Assembly (NCBI GenBank): GCA_016934875.1
Contig: JAFGSC010000339.1
Coordinates: forward strand, 1-7,472
DNA from: Candidatus Atribacteria bacterium
GTDB taxonomy: Bacteria > Atribacterota > Phoenicimicrobiia > Phoenicimicrobiales > Stramentimicrobiaceae
Reading direction: 5' to 3'
Length of the DNA: 7,472 bases
The notes below the pieces were generated by a model. That model had not been told where the DNA came from. It saw nothing but the letters and a program-made list of their open reading frames with translations, and did not search any database. Below are positions 1-6,549 of the stretch, one piece after another. Within the stretch, counting starts at the first letter, position 1. Every line of letters starts with the position of its first letter. The position numbers and the translations under genes were made by a program.

Positions 1-309
1 CGCTTCTTTTAGAGTGTCCATATTCACAGAATATAGTTCGGCAAGAGTATATTCCTTCCCAAATAAGGGTGTTGCTCGAAAAGTTAAGGTTCCCTTAGAG
101 TCAGGAGTATAAATAAATACTCCTCGTTCCTGAGAAGAATAATTAATCCAATTCTCCGGATAAATTAAAGAGATATTAAAATATGCATATTGATAACGAT
201 AAAAAACAAATCCTTCCGGTATCTCCTGTTCCTGATCTTGAGCATTTACTGTTAAACACAAATTAAAAATTAATACGGCTATTATTAAAAAAAATATAGA
301 TTTACTCAT
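1..309 (-). CDS. Exported PsbP/DUF1795-like protein, N-terminal part (3' end outside window)
   Basis: The reading frame starts at ATG (309-307) and is open to the window edge, giving 103 residues with no stop; the C-terminus is missing. Residues 1-23 are a Sec signal peptide: a short Lys-containing start, a hydrophobic core (FFLIIAVLIFNLCL) and a likely cut after VNA before Gln24. There is no lipobox. The mature part begins with a Gln/Glu-rich stretch, then YFNISLIYPENW, an aromatic segment, and a strand around GTLTFRATPLF. The 'N-[IFL]-S-[IL]-x-YP-x-x-W' opening resembles PsbP-like/DUF1795 (DcrB-type) domains, small extracytoplasmic alpha/beta domains of unclear biochemical role. A good Shine-Dalgarno (GAGGTG, 6 nt upstream) fixes the start. 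Its first codons overlap the stop of a possible 28-residue upstream ORF. The export call is firm; the family call is moderate because only about 80 mature residues are visible. Confidence 0.8.
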   Translation of the reverse strand, partial: MSKSIFFLIIAVLIFNLCLTVNAQDQEQEIPEGFVFYRYQYAYFNISLIYPENWINYSSQERGVFIYTPDSKGTLTFRATPLFGKEYTLAELYSVNMDTLKEA

Positions 310-388
310 GATTTACACCTCGCCCTAATTTTATTTTAAGTAGAGTGAAAATTAAAATAAAAAATAATATAAAATATTTTGCTTTCAA
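302..388 (-). CDS. Possible 28-residue single-pass membrane peptide, overlapping the next gene
   Basis: This is a short frame from TTG (388-386) to TAA (304-302). It encodes 28 residues: a Lys-Ala-Lys start, a hydrophobic stretch of about 14 residues (YFILFFILIFTLLK) and a basic tail ending GRGVNHE. A strong Shine-Dalgarno, GAGGAG (403-398), lies 9 nt before the TTG. The stop overlaps the ATG of the following exported-protein gene by 8 nt in a different frame, an arrangement typical of translational coupling. It could be a small membrane protein or a leader peptide. It could also be chance: AT-rich DNA readily encodes hydrophobic runs, the start is TTG, and the next gene has its own Shine-Dalgarno. 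No family is recognised. The remaining 198 bp up to the large protease gene (389-586) hold only AT-rich sequence and no convincing terminator. Confidence 0.35.
   Translation of the reverse strand: MKAKYFILFFILIFTLLKIKLGRGVNHE
316..321 (-). promoter_or_regulatory. Shine-Dalgarno for the PsbP-like gene
   Basis: GAGGTG on the minus strand sits 6 nt upstream of the ATG at 309-307 and decides that start. It also lies inside the coding sequence of the possible 28-residue upstream ORF, so ribosomes ending that ORF would pass over it. Confidence 0.65.
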
Positions 389-397
389 AATGGACCG

Positions 398-403
398 CTC
401 CTC
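398..403 (-). promoter_or_regulatory. Shine-Dalgarno-like GAGGAG before the small TTG ORF
   Basis: GAGGAG on the minus strand lies 9 nt before a TTG codon. It is the most consensus-like ribosome binding site in the 310-586 gap and has no other start codon at a usable distance, which is the main argument that the 28-residue ORF is translated. Confidence 0.4.
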
Positions 404-586
404 AAACCTGGGATAAGATTTTAATCTTTATTACAAAATATTTCTAGAGAAAATATTGGCATTACTCTAAAAAATAATTTGAAGAATATAATCGAAAACT
501 TAAATAATGACATTAAAATATTTACTAAATTGCGTGATTTACTTTTACATCCCCTTTTTATTATTTATGTTTTGATGCCTTAACAA

Positions 587-3500
587 TCATTCCAATGACT
601 TTAAAATAGTAATTGCTAAATTATTGGTGTTTTGTTCTAGAAATAGATCCAAACAATGGATTATTAAAATATTATTAGCTAGGTCTAATGACCAGGAATC
701 TTCTAATTTTTTATTTACTTTTACGGAAAAATTAGCTGCATTCATTCCTTCCGATAAATGAATATAAAGATCGATAAAATCATATTCTTTGGGTAAAAGC
801 TGAGCATCTCTAATACTTGCAATGATATTATATGAATGTTCATTTAGGACTTGAGATATATCTTCCTGACCATATTCCGAATAATAAAGTGTAATCAAGT
901 TTTTATCATTCCTTGGTTTATATACTACATTTGATTCATCGTCCATAGATAACACAAATTCTTCTCCTGCAGGAGCATCCTTTTGGCTTATTCTTCGACG
1001 GGATTGGATATTATCAATCACTAAAGGAACCGAAATGTGAGGAGACAGGGTCTGCACATCAACAAAATTAAAATGATTGTTTACTATATAAGGAGAGTTA
1101 GGATAATCTACCAAATACATTTCTGAATCGGGAAGATTTATATGTAGCGAAATTTCTTCTTGAATATTATAATATCTTGGATGATTTGGGTTAATGTAAT
1201 CTCCGGTTACCGTAATTTTATCTTCCAAGGGTATCTCTACTCCTTGCTCATTAAAAGCCTGAACATTAACTTTTAGCCTGGAAGGTCCATAAAAAACTGA
1301 TGGAATATAACCCTGAACTTGTAAATGGTCAAGCTGAGAGCTGCTTAAGCGGTATATTATATTATCCATAGTGCCTACGAGTAAATAATTTTGAAAGGGA
1401 ATAATCTTCTGGATATTTACTGCAAAACCTTCGCCCATGTGCAAAGGCGATTGAAAAAATAAAGAACCAGATGCGAATTGAGAGGCTATTTCCGGTGGGC
1501 AGACAAATTCCCTATACCATACAGAAGTACCAGTTTCCAGATCAACCGCCAATAACTGGCTTTTATCATTTATACAATAAGCATAGCCTTCAGAACCATT
1601 CCATAAATTAATTACACTGTTCGAACGAATACGCACTGGAATAGACTGGGGAGTAGAATTTGGAGGGTAGTATTCCTGTTCAATTTTATCAGGAAGTGTC
1701 CAGAGTTCATTACCTTGAATATCTACACACAACATTTTATTTCCACCTAGTATGTCATTTGAAAAAAGACTTGCCGGGTCTTTAAAATTTTCCCACTCAT
1801 TTAGTTGCCCGGTAAGATAATTGTATTTATGTCTATCAGTAAATATATTCTGCAAATAAAGAATTGCCTGATTACTCATCCAGTTGAAGCGTTCTAATTC
1901 ATCCCCCTGAATATTATAAAGATACTGCCCTGCCAAAATCTGATTACCAGTAATAAAAGACTCTCCATAACGTTTTTTATCTTTCTCCCATAATAGACCC
2001 GGTGCATTCATATTTGAATCAAATCGATACAATGCCAGCGGCCAGCCTGCGATAAGATAACGTCCATCAAAATTAAGGGTTCTACTGTATTCCCGAATAT
2101 TAGGTTTGGATCCATAAGTTGTTTCAGTAAATTGATGATTACTCGTCCAGATTTTGTTCCCGGTTTGAGTATCTATCAACACTAATCGATAATCATCTGA
2201 AAAAACGAATAATTTTTCATTTTCCGTGTCCGGATAAACAAGGAGCATAACCGAAGAGAGCAAAGGTGTTCCATCCAGACCAGATGCGGTATATTGTAAT
2301 TCTCCGAAAGTATTGTATTTTTCAATCGAACCTGAGCTGGTAAGCACATAAAAATAAGTGGAATTACATACCATATCCACCGGAATTCCATCCGTCTTAA
2401 TGATCCAGTCGGTAATTAAGGGTGGTTTAAGATCAAAATTTTTCCACCCGGTATGACCCCGGTCTCCACCTTTGGTAAACCAGGGAGATGTTGTACCATC
2501 CGCTAAACTAAACCAATCTAAAAAAGCATGATTATTCTCCATGTACGACTCAGGTAAAAGCATATTAGGATTAATTTCTAAGTATAAACTGTATCTCCCT
2601 GCAGAAATATAATTAAGATTTATATTTTCCAGTTGAATAGGTTTTGTTTCATGATAAGAAATCTCAGATATTTCTCCTGAATCCAGCAAATCATTATTAC
2701 CCTGCTCATCTCTTAGCGACAATTCATAGGAAATTGGTCCCCATTGTAGAATATAGGGATTATTCTCGTGATAAAAGTTCCACTTATCTATTATTTCAGT
2801 ATCGACACACTTTTCGGTTAAATTAAAGTGTACTCCTATATTTTTATACCAGTCAATGGTAAAGGTAGCATTTTCCACTGCAAAATCAGGAACCGCTAAT
2901 TCCGGGGAAGAAATAAATTCAAGAGTATCTATTACAGAATTATTATCCTGATTTTCTTCCTCTTCTAAAACCGAAACCATTAATTTACAATCATGAAAAC
3001 CTCGTGAAAAAATAATAGTGTTATCTGTTTCATCTCCCTCTTTTCGGTCAAGACTGAGTAACAATTCGATACTGAATGACTTATCTGAAATAGCAGGCAA
3101 ATCATCAATTTCTTCTTCCCATACTTTTTCATCATCATCAAAATGGTGATCACCATTATTATCTATAAAGAAGGATAATTTTAAAGGTACATTTTGATAT
3201 TCAGAAGAACTGCTGCGAAAATTCTTTTTACTCTCATTTTCTACCCAGAAATTTATATTGGCTTTGCGACCCGGGTAAAAATCGTTATTTGAATGATTTC
3301 TGGTATTCAGGGGGATAAAAGAAGGTAATTCCCCCCACCCCACTTTTAACTCCAGAGGAGGGGGTATATAAATATAATCAGTAAAAGAACATAACATATT
3401 ATCGTGTACCTTCACTATTAATTTATTCTGAGGCCATTGATGGAAGGGCAATACATCAATAGCGAAAGAAAGAGTATTATTATTCCACTCTCCGCTTAGA

Positions 3501-5206
3501 GGCTGATCTTCTGTAAATAACGGATCATATTCTCCTGTATCATCAGGGTACACCAAATTATAATAAAGGTAGGGTTGGTCTTCTGTATCTTCTTCGGTAA
3601 TTTCTAGCTCTATCTTCTGATTGTCTATATCTACCTCTTTGATGGTAACTTCAGGTTTATGTTCCACATATTCCGTACTGGTAATGCCACGATTGTACAT
3701 AATTGCTTTCAATCCGTGCATTAATTCGGAATTGTCTCCGTAACCATCATCTTTATTCTTCCAATAATACCAAAAACTGTCTTCAAAGAAGTCACTTTCA
3801 TCGATTAAACAATCCGGCTGTCTTACTCCAGTTGCAAGAGTCACGCCTAGTGCTGTATATTCCCGAGTACCAGCAATCATTTCCCAAATATGTTCAAAAT
3901 TTGAGTCTTCCAAGTGTTCATACCATTTCAGTGGTACAGGCCATTCTACCGGCATGTCTTCTTGCTGATCCTTAGGGAGATATTCCCAACCTTTCGGGTC
4001 AAAGATATCCCACAAGACCGCAGCATTTTCGCCTTCATTCATATCGTGTTTATCATCAGAAATCTCATCTCTCCAATTAAAATTTCCCATATCTTCGAAA
4101 TCTATTAACGGAACTTCTGCTTGAGGACTTCCAATTGGAAATATTTCTTCATATTCAGGATAGTATGTGTATTTAATGTTATAGGCTTCTTTCATAGATA
4201 GGGGCAAAGATGATAAATCGCTTTTTTCACCATTTATGGTAGGCCAGTTCAAAATAGCAGCTGCAAAGAACTCTGCCCATCCCTCTTTCCAACCAAATTC
4301 AGGGCTTTTGCAAGTAGTAATCTGATGAGATGAACTTTCCCAAAATTTTAGATGCTTGGGTAAGGTCCAGTAAACATCATGCATGATCTTGTGTCCGTAC
4401 TCATGAGTGATAGTAGAACGTAAAATCTGCCATCTCTGGCTTATGGTTTTACTATTATTTTGAATTATATCTTTATCAATTTCATCCGGATAATAGAATC
4501 CTTTTTTCACGTCAATCCAGGCTACTCCTGGAGGGCTAAGTGTTTGATTATAATGAGTAACGTCTGTATCAATAGGGTAAAATAAGCTGGTATCTCGCTC
4601 GATGACTTCAAGGTCGGGCAACCGCTCTTTAAGCCAATTAAAGGCATCGAGAATCACCTGGCAGGTAAAAAAAGCTATCAAATGGTTACTGCCTTCTCCG
4701 TCTTCATCACCATCCCACTCCTCTATATTATTTAGGGGGCCTCCGATGTATACATCAAAAGTGATTGTATCATCATCCCCTACACTTCTGTCACCAGTCT
4801 GCCCGTTATAAGGCCAAATATCCAAAGCTCCTTCATAACATGTAGCAAAAACATTTTCATCATTGATAGTGGCAAGTTTTACCTCTGCCCGAACTTCTAT
4901 ATCTACCTCCCAGTCTCCTACGAGGGGATTTCTATGAGTTACTTCGTAGTTACCAGAATCATCAGTATAGGTTTGCTCGTCAATAGTAATTGGACTATCA
5001 AATTCTACTTCGATTAATAATCGACGAGCCGGTAAATAACTACCCCCTTCAATGTCCTCTGGTTTGGTATCTTTTGTTGCATTTATCCCCTGCTCTAAAT
5101 TCCAGTATTGGACTTTTCCGCGAATAGTTACTTCTGCAAAAACATTAGAAATAAATAAATCCAAAAAACAGAAAAGAATGATTAATAAAGTGATTTTAAC
5201 TTTCAC
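587..5206 (-). CDS. Secreted multidomain zinc metallopeptidase (TTR-like, gluzincin, CARDB-like x2, beta-propeller, Ig-like)
   Basis: This protein has 1539 residues and a signal peptide at 1-24 (cut after VFA). Residues 25-155 look like a transthyretin/CNA-B-type domain (RGKVQYW, TDDSGNYEVT). Residues 156-515 hold the peptidase: HEYGH (268-272), likely zinc ligands His268 and His272 with catalytic Glu269, then KEGWAEFF with Glu308 the probable third ligand, and ENAAVLWDIFDP (393-404). The HExxH plus EGW spacing recalls M36/fungalysin-like gluzincins. Residues 516-615 are Ig-like. Two CARDB-like domains (616-765, 766-905) each carry an acidic loop. Residues 905-1292 form a PQQ-type propeller opening with GGDRGHTG and with blade motifs such as LIDTQTGNKIW and AVDLETGTSVW. 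The rest is beta-rich, probably Ig-like. No C-terminal anchor, LPXTG or sorting tail is seen. The start is GTG: an in-frame stop lies at 5242-5240 and no ATG gives a signal peptide. Secretion and zincin fold are confident; the exact peptidase family and substrate are unknown. Confidence 0.9.
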   Translation of the reverse strand: MKVKITLLIILFCFLDLFISNVFAEVTIRGKVQYWNLEQGINATKDTKPEDIEGGSYLPARRLLIEVEFDSPITIDEQTYTDDSGNYEVTHRNPLVGDWEVDIEVRAEVKLATINDENVFATCYEGALDIWPYNGQTGDRSVGDDDTITFDVYIGGPLNNIEEWDGDEDGEGSNHLIAFFTCQVILDAFNWLKERLPDLEVIERDTSLFYPIDTDVTHYNQTLSPPGVAWIDVKKGFYYPDEIDKDIIQNNSKTISQRWQILRSTITHEYGHKIMHDVYWTLPKHLKFWESSSHQITTCKSPEFGWKEGWAEFFAAAILNWPTINGEKSDLSSLPLSMKEAYNIKYTYYPEYEEIFPIGSPQAEVPLIDFEDMGNFNWRDEISDDKHDMNEGENAAVLWDIFDPKGWEYLPKDQQEDMPVEWPVPLKWYEHLEDSNFEHIWEMIAGTREYTALGVTLATGVRQPDCLIDESDFFEDSFWYYWKNKDDGYGDNSELMHGLKAIMYNRGITSTEYVEHKPEVTIKEVDIDNQKIELEITEEDTEDQPYLYYNLVYPDDTGEYDPLFTEDQPLSGEWNNNTLSFAIDVLPFHQWPQNKLIVKVHDNMLCSFTDYIYIPPPLELKVGWGELPSFIPLNTRNHSNNDFYPGRKANINFWVENESKKNFRSSSSEYQNVPLKLSFFIDNNGDHHFDDDEKVWEEEIDDLPAISDKSFSIELLLSLDRKEGDETDNTIIFSRGFHDCKLMVSVLEEEENQDNNSVIDTLEFISSPELAVPDFAVENATFTIDWYKNIGVHFNLTEKCVDTEIIDKWNFYHENNPYILQWGPISYELSLRDEQGNNDLLDSGEISEISYHETKPIQLENINLNYISAGRYSLYLEINPNMLLPESYMENNHAFLDWFSLADGTTSPWFTKGGDRGHTGWKNFDLKPPLITDWIIKTDGIPVDMVCNSTYFYVLTSSGSIEKYNTFGELQYTASGLDGTPLLSSVMLLVYPDTENEKLFVFSDDYRLVLIDTQTGNKIWTSNHQFTETTYGSKPNIREYSRTLNFDGRYLIAGWPLALYRFDSNMNAPGLLWEKDKKRYGESFITGNQILAGQYLYNIQGDELERFNWMSNQAILYLQNIFTDRHKYNYLTGQLNEWENFKDPASLFSNDILGGNKMLCVDIQGNELWTLPDKIEQEYYPPNSTPQSIPVRIRSNSVINLWNGSEGYAYCINDKSQLLAVDLETGTSVWYREFVCPPEIASQFASGSLFFQSPLHMGEGFAVNIQKIIPFQNYLLVGTMDNIIYRLSSSQLDHLQVQGYIPSVFYGPSRLKVNVQAFNEQGVEIPLEDKITVTGDYINPNHPRYYNIQEEISLHINLPDSEMYLVDYPNSPYIVNNHFNFVDVQTLSPHISVPLVIDNIQSRRRISQKDAPAGEEFVLSMDDESNVVYKPRNDKNLITLYYSEYGQEDISQVLNEHSYNIIASIRDAQLLPKEYDFIDLYIHLSEGMNAANFSVKVNKKLEDSWSLDLANNILIIHCLDLFLEQNTNNLAITILKSLE

Positions 5207-5219
5207 AGCACTAAACCAA

Positions 5220-5225
5220 CCCCTT
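5220..5225 (-). promoter_or_regulatory. Weakly placed Shine-Dalgarno for the large protease (GTG start)
   Basis: AAGGGG on the minus strand is the only Shine-Dalgarno-like string before the GTG at 5206-5204, with a long 13-nt spacer. Together with the GTG start this suggests modest translation initiation of a very large secreted protein. Confidence 0.4.
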
Positions 5226-5293
5226 TTTAATAATACATTTCAATCTTTTCAATGAATCATTTTTTGATATAAAAAACAATTAGGGCTTATTTT

Positions 5294-5566
5294 TTAAGGA
5301 CCGCTTGCAATAGATACTATTTTTCGGCTATTCTCATTGGTTGTAACAGTTATCCAGCGGGTATTTCTTCCCTCATCCCAGCCGTAATAAGGAGAACCCG
5401 GCTTAGAAATCGTATAGATAGTGACTTTATAGAGAGGCTGCTTATCATACCATTTTTGTTCTTCCTCGGGATAAAGGCTAACCACTTTAATCTTGTCTAA
5501 ACTGGAAAAATTAGTTTTCCACATCTCTTGCATATTTTCATTTCCTGACAAGTTTTCATCCATCAT
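5294..5566 (-). CDS. NTF2-like (DUF4829-like) domain, probable distal part of a split gene
   Basis: From the ATG at 5566-5564 this encodes 90 residues, but the same frame is open back to 5614, just after the TAA that ends the PepSY-like gene. The upstream 16 codons read DFFEAIDREDVDQIFS, which is the first helix of an NTF2-like fold and is lost if translation begins at the ATG. The body (EMWKTNFSSLDKIKVVSLY, a strand around PLYKVTIYTI, then RWITVTTNENSRKIVSIASGP) resembles DUF4829-type domains, which end in a 'W-K-I-x-x-I-G-x-G-P'-like strand. No Shine-Dalgarno precedes the ATG pair. I therefore read it as the C-terminal domain of the 5615-6301 gene cut off by a nonsense codon, not as an independent gene. 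It is followed, 87 bp on, by the large protease gene; no GC-rich terminator hairpin lies between. Confidence 0.5.
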   Translation of the reverse strand: MMDENLSGNENMQEMWKTNFSSLDKIKVVSLYPEEEQKWYDKQPLYKVTIYTISKPGSPYYGWDEGRNTRWITVTTNENSRKIVSIASGP

Positions 5567-5614
5567 AGAAAATATTTGATCAACATCTTCTCGATCTATC
5601 GCTTCAAAAAAATC

Positions 5615-6301
5615 TTAGATAAAATTTTCTTCTTTGATTTTAGCCACTTTATCGGGATAAAATTTATATTTTACTTCTTCCGGACTAATTTTTTTAAGAG
5701 TCTCAGGATCAAAATAATCATGGGCTAATAATTCCCCGGTTAACCCGTCTATAGTATAAGATGAAAACTGAGAGCCAAAGAGAAAATACCATACTGCTTT
5801 TCCTTGAAAAGCTTTAATCGAATTATCAATAATATAACAGACATTCGCTCTATCCCAGGAAGGGGCACCAGCAGCAAAAGCCACCTGGGCTGCCTCCTGC
5901 ATGGAAATGCCCGGCTTATCTTTTAGAAAAGAAGGAAGAATAGGAGATAATCTTTTAACATATTCTCCTCCTTCTTCTATTGAGACAATTTGATTATCTA
6001 CAATTTTAATATAATAACTTTTATCATCTCGAGGTCGCACAAAAATAATCTCCCATTCCCAGGAAAGATCATTTTCTCCCCAATGATAATCTAACTCTCT
6101 TCCCGGAGGATTTATATACCATAAGACCGCTTCATGGTCCCACTTCCGAGCTTCCTGGTAAGCCAGTTCAGCTGCTTTCAAAGAGGTTAATTGGGGAGTA
6201 TCTCTGGAATCTTGAGCCTGAAGAAGTATGGAAAAGCTGAGGATGATAATAACGAAGCATAAAAAAATGACTTTTATCTTTAAATATTTTTTATTCATCA
6301 T
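5615..6301 (-). CDS. Exported PepSY-like repeat protein, proximal part of a gene interrupted by TAA
   Basis: This part has 228 residues. A Lys-rich start and long hydrophobic core (residues 8-27) form a signal peptide, probably cut near LLQA/Q30, with no lipobox Cys. The mature part shows two PepSY-like units. Unit 1 is about 41-113 (LKAAELAYQEARKWDHEAVL, then WEWEIIFVRP and KSYYIKIVDNQIVSIEEG). Unit 2 is about 132-196 (ISMQEAAQVAFAAGAPSWDR, then AVWYFLFG and YTIDGLTGELLAHDYF). Each has an Ala-rich helix, a 'WD' turn and a final strand like the YxID.xTGe ending of PepSY. PepSY domains are known in propeptides of M4-type zinc peptidases and as free secreted proteins. AAGGA 5 nt upstream of the ATG pair at 6301-6296 fixes the start. 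The TAA at 5617-5615 is followed in frame by an NTF2-like domain to 5294, so the intact ancestor was probably about 335 residues. The gene lies just upstream of a secreted zinc peptidase. The PepSY assignment is moderate. Confidence 0.75.
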   Translation of the reverse strand: MMNKKYLKIKVIFLCFVIIILSFSILLQAQDSRDTPQLTSLKAAELAYQEARKWDHEAVLWYINPPGRELDYHWGENDLSWEWEIIFVRPRDDKSYYIKIVDNQIVSIEEGGEYVKRLSPILPSFLKDKPGISMQEAAQVAFAAGAPSWDRANVCYIIDNSIKAFQGKAVWYFLFGSQFSSYTIDGLTGELLAHDYFDPETLKKISPEEVKYKFYPDKVAKIKEENFI

Positions 6302-6306
6302 TCTGG

Positions 6307-6311
6307 TCCTT
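6307..6311 (-). promoter_or_regulatory. Shine-Dalgarno for the PepSY-like gene
   Basis: AAGGA on the minus strand lies 5 nt before the first and 8 nt before the second of two adjacent ATG codons (6301-6299 and 6298-6296). Either could be used; the two products would differ by one Met. Confidence 0.6.
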
Positions 6312-6447
6312 ACTTCTATAATTTTTTTATAAATAATAGATTTTTTGATAGTATATGGGAAAAATTATTTTTTAAATTCAATTTTATATTTTATATTTCA
6401 CCTTATGCAAGTTATTCCTTTACAATTACAATTTTTACTATCTTATC

Positions 6448-6486
6448 AAGGGTAAGGGCACCTCAAAATAAGGTACTCTTACCCTT
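6448..6486. terminator. Imperfect 16-bp stem-loop, possible transcription terminator
   Basis: AAGGGTAAGGGCACCT (6448-6463) and AGGTACTCTTACCCTT (6471-6486) are inverted repeats with 14 of 16 pairs and a 7-nt loop. The two non-Watson-Crick positions are one G-U wobble and one A-C mismatch on either strand. It begins 63 bp beyond the stop of the PPC gene, the usual place for its terminator. However, on the minus strand the stem is followed by GATAAGATAG rather than a U-run, while on the plus strand it is followed by TTATATTTTG. It is either a weak or bidirectional terminator, or a structured RNA element between the two genes. There is no visible plus-strand gene for it to end. Confidence 0.5.
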
Positions 6487-6549
6487 TTATATTTTGATTT
6501 CTAGTTTTTTAAAGCATTTTCTTAAACAGCATTCTATCTATTTTTATTT

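Noticed and set aside
415..455. Small AT-rich palindromes (AAGATTTTAATCTT and AATATTTCTAGAGAAAATATT)
   Set aside because: The stems are short and A/T only or nearly so, with no run of U on the coding strand; expected by chance at this base composition.
2182..2391. Open frame of 69 codons on the minus strand inside the large protease gene
   Set aside because: It lies in another frame of a confidently coding region with clear propeller motifs, and has no family resemblance.
2644..2826. Plus-strand open frame opposite the CARDB-like domains
   Set aside because: It is antisense to strong coding sequence and its low-complexity composition fits a shadow frame.
3703..4108. Two overlapping plus-strand open frames of 90 and 64 codons
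   Set aside because: Both are antisense to the peptidase domain and have no convincing Shine-Dalgarno or protein-like composition.
4602..4811. Plus-strand open frame, Ser/Pro-rich
   Set aside because: Its Ser/Pro richness is the antisense reflection of the acidic, Gly-rich stretch of the protease; not a gene.
5229..5236. TATTAT as a -10 box before the large protease gene
   Set aside because: No acceptable -35 at 16-18 nt spacing (GATTCA at best), and it would leave a leader too short for the Shine-Dalgarno to work well.
5052..5255. Plus-strand open frame across the start of the protease gene
   Set aside because: It is antisense to the signal peptide and N-terminal domain, with no independent support.
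6350..6355. TATACT as a -10 box for the PepSY-like gene
   Set aside because: It is 5 of 6 to consensus, but the only TTGAAT upstream is 20 nt away and such hexamers are expected by chance in AT-rich DNA.
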